Positions 12,001 through 24,000 of a stretch of DNA of 64,000 bases are shown piece after piece. This DNA is from Dromaius novaehollandiae (lineage: Eukaryota > Chordata > Aves > Casuariiformes > Dromaiidae): contig NC_088099.1 in assembly GCF_036370855.1 (NCBI RefSeq), positions 139,045,017 to 139,109,016 of the forward strand, given 5' to 3'. The position numbers and the translations under genes were made by a program. How positions within the stretch are numbered: the first letter of the stretch is position 1; the number at the start of each line of letters is the position of its first letter. The notes below the pieces were generated by a model. It saw nothing but the letters and a program-made list of their open reading frames with translations, was not told the DNA's origin and searched no databases.

Positions 12001-15000
12001 TGTGGCAACAGGACTGAGCTTCTTTTAGAAATGGAGTTTCTTTTTTTTTTCTCACCTGTTACTGCCTTTCTCCCAAATCAGCTTTATCTCATTTTCAGTT
12101 TTATGTTCTGATTCGCTTTTTATATCATTCCAAGGCTGTGTATTTTCACGTCCGTTGCAATTTGCGATGCAGTTCTGTGAAGACACACCTCAGAGTTCAG
12201 ATGCAGACCTGAACTGGTGAAGATCTCTGAGTGAGATCCTCATTCACACGGCTATCTTGCTTTCTCTTCCAAAGCAAACTCATACCAAACTAATTTTTTC
12301 ATATCGTGGTGCAACAGAGCTAAGTTTTCCTTGGACTCAAGCTGGTATATTTACATGGACTGCAGCAGGCTGTGTAAACATGTCAGCCCTTGTGGAGCTG
12401 GTTCATGTGAGGAACTGGATTGCACAATGTAGCCATATATTTGTGTACCATATTTAAGATACCTAACCAAGATATAAATGTGTACCATGTGTACTCTGTA
12501 GTGCTGTGCAAAGATACAGGCCTAGAAAATCCTGGGAAGAGTACTCCAGCTTAGCACAGGGAGTGTAGTGAGTCCAGGAGCTGTATTGTGGGGGAGATAC
12601 CATTTTTGTTTTCCACGACATGCATTTAGAGCCATCTTGATGAACCAGGGTGTATTCCATTGTGCAGACATCCCTCTCTGTATTTTGAATGCCTTGGCAT
12701 TTTTAGCCAAGTGCTGAATTTGTGCCAAAATTATGTTGTCCAGAATTTCTTTGTATTTCTACCATATAAATTGTCGATGCAGCCACCACTTGAAGCTGCT
12801 TGTCAGTCAGATTTTTGTAACAGCTGTCAATAATCATCATCAGAAGAAGCCTTTTCTTTTGTGAAAACCTTTTTGTAGGTGTAGGGAATTTAATGAAGCG
12901 GCTATTGTTTCATAAATAGGAATTCTCTGTTGTAGATGTTATTTGCCAGGGAGACGTATAGTTCCTAATACTCAGAAGACAAGGGATATGCTGTTGACAG
13001 TCAAAACTATAATGAACTGATGCATGTGTAGACTTTTAGGTCTGCTGTCCAAGCCACTTTATGAAATACTTAGTCTCAGATTCAATTCTGCATGGCAAAA
13101 GTTTTCCCTTTGGAAAACTGCAAAGAGCCATAATAACTAAGCAAATATTCAACTTAAATCTCTCAGTTTCTTTTTAATGACAAAGTTCTTTTCTCCAAAT
13201 TCCCAAGCATGCCGCTCTTTTTTTTCCCTCTGTTAAGGTGGTTTTGTATCTTTGCCCTTTCTGTAAAACAGAATGTTCCTGGCTGTTACTTTGAATTCCA
13301 CTATTTATGTTACATGAACTTTAATAAAACTGAAGACTTACAAACCTTCATGGGACAGAATCATAACATAGGAATTCCAAAGCAGTGGAAGTATGGGGCA
13401 CTGTATGTCCACTATTAAACATATACTGTTGTTGTCATGAGTTACTTGAAAACTGACACCTAAAACAGAAAATATTTTCAAGACCTTAAAAAGCTAGTGA
13501 AGCCACATGCAAAACTGGGTAAATGTTCTGTGAAGATCCAGTTTCGCTTATGTGTTATACAGTTTCCATATTTCTCCTAGGTCATTATTGTTAGAAGTAC
13601 TGTATTGCATGACACCATTATAAGCCTAAGTCTGTTTAGCAAAATGAAAACCCCCGTTTCACTGTGATCTATACATTTTATCATCTAATGTGAATATTCT
13701 TTTGTGACAACCTAAAATAATTCATGAATAGACCAGTTTTCTCTGATTTGGGATATGCGAAAGACCACATGTTTAGGACTGTTAAGATCCGTCTTTGCTA
13801 GTTATATTGAAGAAGCATCCTTTAACAGAATAAAGAATTTCTACATTTATAACACACGATTCAAGTAACCTCAAGCTTATACATACAATTTTCTTTCTGT
13901 AAATTTCAGTGAGGTGCTGACAATTCAATGGCACTGTTACTGCAGAGCGAATATGGCTCAAGAGGGGGCAAGGCCTGTTTGAAATCCCCTATGAGATCTT
14001 TAATTTTTCGAGTTGTGAGAACCGGCTCAAGAGATTCGTATTTGAGTGGAGGATATCTCCCAGCTGTTTAGGTATTGTAATAGGGTGATAGTCTAAAACC
14101 TGTGACAAAATGAAATCCCGCAATTTTCTGGTTTAGATCCCTGCAGTATATTTACGTTAGACAAAACTCACAGTGCTGCCAAATAATCTAGAGAAGTAAG
14201 TAGCATGTGATCTATAGCAGCTGCGGGTTCTTTGGTCTCACTGTGCTGAATTTTCCCTTCGGTCAGTGATGGGTTAATAGTGCTATCACTAGCTAATAAT
14301 TGTTAGCTATGGTACTTTCCAGGTAATGTTAAAAAAAGTCCTTCTCCATGTTATTTTGAGTTTCAGGATAATTACACTTAACTTTAAGAAGAAGAGTAGT
14401 TCTGAAAGCCTCACCAGCACACTCTCAGAGAAGAGACTAAGGGTATGGTTTGACAGTACAACTAAGAGGAGTTACAGCTGCCAGTGCCCCTTCTTCCTTC
14501 TCCCTGCATTCCCTGCCCCTCTCTTGTGCCACCTCCATGGCTTTTTGTACCCTTCATTGAGCCAATCCTGTTCAATGAGCCAGTCCTGTTCAGAAAACTT
14601 AATTTTTTGTTGTCTTTCCACTAGTTGAGCAAGCTGCAGGTCCTCTCCTGTGCAACAGCAGTGAACTGTCAGATCGGCTCAAGCCGTATTGTCAGACTGT
14701 ATCCTCAGAGTCACGTCCGTTAAAGTGTCTGGGCACCTTTCAAGCACCTATGTGTTAAAAGCAATCAATGCGTAACTCACCTTAACAGTGAGATGTTCAT
14801 GTACCCTAAAACTTTGACCAAAAGACTCTTTTCATCTTATGTTTGCACACACATACCAATAAACTTGTGAAGTTCACCCCTTTAGGCAGCCATTAGTCAT
14901 TAAGTATTCAACATCAGGTCACCTGATTGCCTGAGTGAGTGTCCCCCAAAGCAGTCTCCTGGAGTCTGAGCGCCTACAACACCACGGGGTGGGTGAGAAG

Positions 15001-18000
15001 CCGTATGGGTACATAGAAGTACCCATGCAAAGACCACTGGGGACAAGTAGTTATGAATGTCTCTCTAAAGTTTGTAAGGAAGGTGGCATTCAGTAGAAGA
15101 ATTGCAGGTAGAAGAACTGCCTGAGAACTGAGGTAAATATTTTATGAGCAATGCTAACATTTTGGTATCGAAGGGACTGTTGTACTTCAGTTTCCTGTCA
15201 TCAGTCTTTGTTATATATAGCTATGAAATCTTTGTGAAAAAAGATATTCCTTTTGCTGTACTTTAATTCTTTGTTTCTTTTCCTTTCTCAACCCTTCTAG
15301 ACTCCATAGATGGGAAACACGCTCGAAGGACTCAGTCCAGTAGTCCTCTGGGAGAGTTATTTGACCATGGACTGGATAGCTGGGCTACCTCCATTTTCGT
15401 GCTTTCTTTTTTTTCTGTCTGTTCCCGTGACAATGGGAAGTCTGGAGTTTCTGTATATACAATGTATATATATTTAAGCATTGTCTTGTTTAACTTTATG
15501 TGTTCACACTGGGAAAAATATAACACAGGAGTTCTTTTTCTTCCTTGGGGATACGATCTAAGCCAAGTGGTAAGTATTTATCATTCCTGTTATTTTTATT
15601 TTTTAACTATGTTAGTGTTTTTGTAATATTACAGAAATAGAAAAATATAGCTCAAGGCAAATGTATTTGGCCAAAAGTTTGAATGTGAAATAGCGTAGCT
15701 CTGAAAGTACTTCAGGAATATTTCCTGCATTTGCAACGAAGGGATGTTCTCAAGCAAATTGTCAGCATCAGAGATTCATTGCCTTACAGGAAAAAGAACG
15801 GCTTGCAGCAAGCCTAGCAGTCAGATGGCATATACAAGAATGTCTTTTAACTGCATTTGATTTGTGATAGTAAGAAAAATTTTCTTGCTATCTAAAACCA
15901 TAAGCAATTATCCCACAAACACTAGGCTTTGAGACACTATGTGAATTAGTCGTACTGGTATTTATTAGCAGCTGTGGCATTGTCGGTATTATACAACACT
16001 AGACCTTCTCCATTCTGCCACTTCTTACACTGAATGTGGTAGTGGAAATAAGGTTGTACCTATGCACTGAGCATACACTGTCATCAAGTGGCTTTTACTG
16101 TTGAAAATAAGTCGAAGTCATACCTTTAGACGTTTGTTTTTTGGGAATGGTATAAACAGTATTCAGTAACATGAATTCCTTACTAGCCCACAGCCAGTTC
16201 CCAGCTGACTTCCTTGATTGGCTTTCAGCCCTACCTCTGAGTGGACCTCTTCGTAAACCTGGCCAGGGCACCACAGTGAGTGATAGCCTTATTGCACAAA
16301 TGAGGTGATAGGAGTTAGTAGTAGTAGTAGTCGTAGTAGTAGTAGCAGCAGTAGTAGTAGCCTCATTGCACAAACAGGCAGGGGCCCAGCCGTAGGATTT
16401 CTGGGCTAGTGAGCTTCTTAAATAGGTTCTTGCAGCCTGAAGAGGACAGTTCCAGTCTCCTGAGTTTCCTGTCACAGGCATGAGCTGAAAGGTGGAGCCA
16501 AATATATGTAATTGAAAGGAAGTTTGACAAATAGTCAAATACGTGTTTTAATGGAAAAGTAGTATTTGAATTGATGGCTGCAGATGTATTGTTGTAAACA
16601 TCATCACAATCCAGTGGTTTGAGAACAACTCGGAGATGTTGGTCCAGCTGTGGTGCATCTGTTTCATCCCCTAGAAAATAGGTCCTGGGAGAAGGAGTTG
16701 GCTCAGGACTAAGACATTAGGCAGCCAGCTGCTCTGGAAGTTTCAGCCATATCTGCGCAAGGCTCCTTAGTGAAGTCCTTTCAGCAGGAGAGGAATGGCT
16801 ATGTTCAAACAAATTTCACTGGTTGCTTAAATGATTGCTGTAGATGTATGTGCGGATGCTTAGGAAGCTCTTTTTGATTGCTACAGCATCGGGACTGTAT
16901 TAGTGGTTAAATATGGGAGTGGTATCAGCTAATGGAGCGCTACTGTTAACTCTGCACTAACAGGGCCTGTTAGTGACCTTGGCCACTGTGACTGCTTTCC
17001 CATCTGCGAAATAACGGTAATAACATTTTCCTGTCTCGTGGATTTGTGGTGAGGCTTAATTTCAGTAAAGACTGTAAAGAAGTATGATTAACTTGGCTGC
17101 AAGATTCTAAGAACTTTTATTTCCTGTGCCCTTTTGGTGCTGAATTGCTGTCCTGTATGCTTGCTTTTCTAGTAACTTCTGTGATGATTTGCTTGCAGTC
17201 CAAATGATAAGCAAATAAATGTAAGGATTTTTTGATGCTATATAGCACAATCACGGATCAAACCAATGAAACACAGACTCTTTATTAGGCTTCCTGACTC
17301 TAGTACATTTGTCACCGAAGCAACCCACTGTAGTGGAAGATAAAACTTGAGAACAGCAAGTGTGATCTGGTTTCTATTTTTTGTTCTACTCATCTTGCTT
17401 AATAGTTAGACTGTTTAGGACTCAATTTTGGCATCTTTCCTTTTCTTTTTTTGTCTCTTTTTCCTTTCCTTTAGCACTCCAGTGGCAGTAGGTTGTACCA
17501 TTGAAATGTCTGTGTGTCAGTTTTCTCATCTGTAAAGGGTAGTTTTTGTAGCTGCGATTGTCTAAGGACAAAAGCAAGACAAGGTTTGCAGGTCAAGGTA
17601 GTATTTTTTTCTTTAGTCCAAGCTGTGTGTTACGTACGCCAGAAAGCTTGTGTGTTCTTTTCTAGCTGTGCGAAGTGGTCTCGTAAAGTACGTGACGTCT
17701 ATTACAAGCATTGTCTTGCTCCTGTTTTGCAAACCCATTCAGCAATTTCATATGATGGGTGTGCTATTAAAGGCAGTTATTCATCTCCAGCTACTTGGAG
17801 GAGAGGATGTTGAGGTCATTAACAAATAGCTAATGATAAGTAAGAAAGATAGTATTGCCCTCACTGTTTTTTCACCACTTCTTTGCCAGATACTACCACA
17901 GTCATGTTCGGAGGGACAGAGGGAGGGAGCACTTGTAGGCTGCTTTCGGACACGTTCCAGGCATTTAGTTCATTGTTTCTTCTGTGACATTTTAAGCTAG

Positions 18001-21000
18001 ATTGCTAAGTGAATGTGCTTTAAATAATTTCGCTGGCAATATGATGCTATTGCACTGGCATGTCAAACACTCAGGTGGCCTAGTCCCCCACTTCTGTTTT
18101 TAATATTTCTGGCCACCAGGAACTCAGGACTTCATTAGCATCACAAGGCTCAGAAAATACTGTAATTAGTGTAAGCATGCAAATAAATAACGGTCGCCCT
18201 CCGTGAAAGCAGTAACTGTGGCGCAGCTCCCAGGACGCTGCTGCTGAGTCAGCGCCTTGTGCACAGCGCCGGAAACAGCTCTCCGGCTGCTGCGTGCGGA
18301 CGGCGGGGCGAAGAGACCTGCTGCTCGGTATGAAAAAATACCTCCTTATAAACAGAGATGCTTGCAGAACGTACGCAGACTGCGTTTGTCTGCGACTCAG
18401 TGACTCGTCAGAATTGGTTACCTAATTGGTAAGCCTAATCGGTGAGACGACTTGGGTTTGTTGGTACGGCAGCGAGGAGAAGGCGGCTGCAGTAGTGAAA
18501 CCCTTCCCCGCCTCTTCGCCGGGGCGCAGACGGCTACCAAGCGCCTGCTCCTCCGCAGCCAGGAAAGGGTGCCGGGAACGGGGCCTTTTCCTACCGTGCC
18601 ATCTGGACAATTTGTGATGAACGTACTTTGAAGTAAGCACACCCATTAGCAGCCCCAAAATTGTGGCCTGAAGAAAAGGCTAAAAGGGAAATGGTTGCTC
18701 TGTTCTTTGAGAAATCATTCCAGATACATCTTGTAAAAAAAAAAAAAAAGAATCAGTCTTTTGTCACAAGCCCAAACAAAGCAAGCTAAAACCTACAGAT
18801 TAAGTTTTTTGGAGAAAAAAAAGAAAGTTTTCCTGAGAAATGAAATTTTTTAGCTTCCTGCTGTCTGTTAGTTTTTGTGGATATCCTCTTGCTTGTTTAA
18901 AAAACTATTTTTCCCCTGAACTATTTAAGCATACCCCAACCCTGCTGCTGCTTTTCATAAGCCATTGTAGTTGAGTTCATAGTAGGGGGAGCAAAGTGCT
19001 CATTTTTCCCTAACGATAGACCAGTGATACCTCTGCTTACGTTGGTACCTCAGGCTTTAGGCCGCTCCTAGGCATTATGGGAAAGTAGTAGTATTTGCAA
19101 AATAGAAGTTAAGAAGCGAAGATAAGAAGTGCATGAGAACTGGACTGATCCAGACGGATTCGCCACATCCCTTCCTCTCCCTATCCTCAGTCAGGAGGGC
19201 TACAGAAAATATTTTAACGCATAAACAATTAATGCTATTGTAATATGCTAGGGAAATTGGACTTTACAATAAAATTAATGTTTTGCATTTTGCAGAGTCA
19301 TAAAGACTTTAAAAACATAGCCAGTATACTTTAAAAATTGATGAGAAAATGTTTGATTTTTTTTTCTGTGCATGCAGCAGCCTATTCAGTGAGCCTGTAT
19401 GTAAAACACAGCAGAAAAGCATGTCATTTGGGGGGAGGGAATTGCATATATGTATATATACATAATTTAAAACACTTTGGTCACAAAACTCACACCTGCA
19501 GTAGTGGAAAGACAGGATGGTGACTGTCAAAAATCAGATTTTTAAGAGAATAGTTATAAGGTTAAAAGCTGAGAGATTTTGAGGCATTACACTACCTTGT
19601 GTTTGTATAGCATGCTTCAGCCATCGCACGTGGAAGAGATATTGTGCTGCTTTTATAGATGGAGAACGGTGACTAAATTGTGGAAATTTAAAAACCTGTG
19701 ATACCATAGTGAGCCACTGCTTAGGATCCAGCTGTCCTGCTGTTCAGTTCTGGACTGCCATGTCAAAGGCCTGCAAGCTAACACCATGTATTTTCTGATT
19801 TTGTCTTCCCTAAGTATTATTGCCTCCTCATAGATGAGGCCTTTACAAACCAGAGTTTTGCCCGGTCAGATGCTGCAGTGAGTTAGAATGCCCAATTATG
19901 TGTCGGACACTAACTTGCTATACAATCTTTATTGTGTCATTTGATTTGGACTTCTCATTTTACAAAAGGTTGTAATTATGTGTACGTGCTAAAAATTAGA
20001 GTTCTATCTGAAAAGTACTAACGCAAATCTGTGCCAGAGATATGAATAAAACACCTAGTTTTCTTCCTAAGTACTCAGTTGCACTGGGGAACATTGCTTT
20101 GCATTTTATTTATTTTTTTTACCAGCAATGTCTTTTAAAGCAGTCAACAAGTTTATATAGCTGACTAACATACTTAGTTTTTATCTAATAATTTTGACAG
20201 TCTTCAATTTTTGCAAGATTTTAATTAAGCTAAAAGAAAAAAACCAAACCAAATATCGTCTTAGATCAAGGGGTACAACTATAATTTCTTATCTTTCCAG
20301 CTTTCAACCTGTGAGGGTAAATTCAAGGGGTCCATCGAAGCCAGTTGGACCTTTGCCATCAACTTTGATGGGGCCAGGAGTCCATCCATCATTTTGTATG
20401 GATACAATGCCATTTCTTTATAACACCAACTGTTACCTCAGCTGCAGGCAGTTGTAAAACCCATTAGACACAGCCTGCGTTTGGGCCAAAGTTTCACTCA
20501 CTGTCCTCAATGGCCCAAGATGTGGCTCTCATACTAGAGCCTGCACTTCTCCATTGCAGTTCTGTCGTGCTGCTTATTCTTGCACAGGCAATTCAAGCAT
20601 CTAATTCTGTGATTCCCCATTTGGGCAGAATTCTTTACAAGTTATATAATGACAGGGCAAGAATCTAGAATTTATACATAGAGAGGTAAGGGATGTCAAA
20701 TATAACGGTATCTAAATTTAATTGGAAGTTTAATTAGCAAAAGTGTTCTGCTGCCGATCTGGGATCTTAAACAGCCTGTTATCTACAAAAAGCTTTTCAG
20801 TTTACCTTTAAATTAAAGCAATCATGTTTACCTTAGTTTCATTTAGAAGACTGGAAATGTGTCGATAAAAGTTAAAAATAAAGAAACCCATAGTATAGTA
20901 AAAACTGGTTATTTTATAAAACTAAACTAAAAATAGTAAAATCTAGAATGGAGGTAGGGTTGGAAAATACTTGTGATTTCAAAGTGAGAAGGTGTATTGA

Positions 21001-24000
21001 ATGGAAAAAAAAAAGTTATTGAATGTTACCTGGCAATAAATAAACAAATACCTGGTCTTCTAAGTGGCATTGCACTTAACATGGTTGTTCTTATTTAGAG
21101 CGAAGGCGAATGTTCACAGTTCATTATTAATCCAGGTCCAGGACCATTCAGGAGGTCGAGCCACTGCGCGTGCAACATACTGGCACTTGTGATTGCTTTA
21201 GCAAAATTGTAAATGGCTGAAAACTAAATATACCAGAACGAGGAGGGAGAAAAGTTAGGGTAGCTGGGTGCCAGCGCCCGAAGGAGTTGCAGTGGAGTGG
21301 GTTGCCTGGACTGGGGGAGGAAAGGGGTTTCAAAGGGAGGGGGGTCACTTGAAGAGATGGGCTCAAGGGCAGAGTGCCTTAGAAGCCACTGAATTATGTT
21401 CAGTACTGCATTTGCACGTTACATACCTAAAATGGTAAAACTTCAGTAATTTGTGCCACAAACTGTTGATAGACGGTACTGCTACAAGTAATACAATGGG
21501 CATGAAAGCTGTTGCTATAGGCTTTTGACTGCACAAAGATTTCTGACCTCGGCAGGGTCACAAAATTAACTCTGAATAGAAAGTAGAAACTGCATTTACA
21601 CCGCTACCAAAACTGGTGGTGCTTAAGCATGTAGAGCGACTCATGAGTCTTGGGTATGAGTCCTTTCAGTGTTAATGAAGTTTGACGACTTGTTTCTCTT
21701 TCCATCTTGTAATGATGTTATCTGTCAAACAAATTAAAAATCAGGGAGGATCTCAGTTCCCTCCCCCTCTTTTTATGTCTTCACATTCGGTTGAATTCTT
21801 TGCGCATTTCTTGTGAACTTAGATTTTTCCCTCTCAGTTATTTTGATGTGATCAGTCCAGGGGGGAATAGGTTGTGTGGTGGGAAAAATAATTACATTGC
21901 TAAATCAGATTTGGAAACCTGCACGCAAATACAAGGAAGAGCATTTGCAGTGGGGAGACCTGGCTTTATGAAGGGATCTAGAAATAGGACTTTTTGAAAA
22001 GGTATGCCAGTAACACTTGCCACATGCGAACAAATGCACACATCAGCAGAGAAGTTGTTTGCTTAGTGTATTTCCTGTTTTTTAAATCATTTTGTTGATT
22101 ATCCTGGAAGCTGCTTCAGTACTTAAAAGTAATTGTTTTGGGATGGCATCATAAGGCCCTGTAATGTGGGGAGGCGACAGGAGGAAAATAACAGATCTTT
22201 TATTCTTGTATTTGTACTGAGGTGGTAAGTGAAATTTTCTGCCTTTAGAAGTGAAGGATTAAAAAGACTTTATCCTTTTTCTGTAGGTATTAATAGCAGC
22301 ATACCTGCTGACTGGTGCTGTTGGTGTGGAAATTTGGCACAAGCCTTTCCTGTTTGGTTATTACATTACAGATGTATTAGTAATCTTGCTAATAGGTAAG
22401 TGTCCAGGTCTGTGGATAACTGTACTGTTTTTTAATTATTTTGATTAGATAGTTCTTATATCCCCTTCATAATTTTTTGTCCTTCCCTCAGTGTTGAAAA
22501 TTCCGAAAACAAGATGGATAGAAATATTTAATAGGGTTTATACTGGAGTACTTGGAAAAAGTAGATAATTTTGGAGACATTTTTCCTTGTTCTGTTCATA
22601 CCTGCTGTACACAGATGATAAAGAAAATGTTCCTTAATTCCATGTGGAGTTCAATGTTGTGTGCTGGCAGGTTGACTGTTTTACAAAGTTGCAGAAACTT
22701 CTAATGTCACTCAGGTAAAAGGTTCACATTTACATATGGTATAAATCTGTTTAGCCTGCAGCACAATATGATCCAAAACATTATGGAAAGAAGGAATAAA
22801 GGTATTATTTACATAATGTTAAGTGGCACAACTGTAAATCCGACAAGGAGTCTAGGGGATTTCTAAGCTCTTTGAAAACAATTACTTGTAGAACAGAAGT
22901 GATGCATTTTTCATGCAAGGCAATAGTCTGCTCGGTCATTGTTTGATACTGCCACTGTAGTTTGAAATAAGTATTGAGCATTTCTTAAGCTGTTACAGCT
23001 AGATTGAGAGCAAAAGTAGTTACATTTTAATAGGTTAAAACATGGTAGTCCCAGATAAAAACATGCATATGGGAAATGACTTCAATGTGTTGCTTAGAAA
23101 GTGAAGAAATTATCGTATATATTTTATAGATTTTTATGTGAACATTCAAATTATGAAAAGAGGGGACTAAAAAGGTGCTGGACACATCCAGTAGAGACAT
23201 ATATCCCAAGAAATATCTTTAATTCTTGAGCTAAAAAAAACTTGGAAATTGGAGTTCACTGACTCTAACTAGGAACTATCTGAGTATTTCCTGGAGGAAA
23301 ATTTGAATCTACTACATTCACATATGTTCTCAACATCTTTTCTCATAGGCAGATCTTCAGAAGATACTGTCCTAAGCCTCTGTGGTGCTTACCAAAATTC
23401 ACAGATCCTAAAGAACTTTTGAAATGACCCTGTGTTCAGGCTTTGGTTTTTGTAAGCAGCACGGACAAGGATATGTTTTGACAGTCCTTTGTGCTTCATC
23501 CGGAGTGTAAAATTGACCATGTGTAACTGAGCGGGTACAGTCTTTTTCTTTGTCAGGCCTGTTTTTCACACTCTTAAGAAAATAAATAAAGGAAGGGAAA
23601 AAAACAGAGCTTGCCTTTGTAACAGTTGATAAATTATTGAACTTATTTGACATCAGTGTACTTACAAAATGCCCTCTGGTGGCTGGTAACAGATCAAGGG
23701 AACAGGGAATGACTTGAGCTCAGGAAGTTGCACTGCAAATCCCGGAGAGATGGATGCTAGCTTGTCCAGAAGTGGCAAGGTAGATATGCGTTGGTGTTAT
23801 ACGCTAGCATGAACCACCCCATTGAACACGCTCTTCCTGTGCCGCGCACATCACTTCTTTTGTTCTTGTCACTAAGGGACATGACAACCAGTTCAGTGCA
23901 TAAACCGATGACTTCCCTTGTGCTTGGGAAGTCATGGATGAAGGTTTAGTTCACACTATTCAACATGTGAAGAAGATTTGTGGTAGGGAAGGACATCAAT

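Larger units (their letters stand above)
15570..22286 (+). other. intron of the SELENOI-like gene (about 6.7 kb)
   Basis: Contents seen: a TAG microsatellite bounded by near-identical 17-mers (16284-16374), two MIR-like relics (16968-17070 and 17491-17545), a possible third SINE relic near 19590-19690, and a GC-rich, CpG-containing island at about 18180-18620 with AP-1/MARE-like sites. No exon was recognised. Confidence 0.7.

Noticed and set aside
16095..16538. Minus-strand ORF of 147 codons
   Set aside because: Its centre is a Thr run made by the TAG microsatellite; the flanks have no similarity to a known family.
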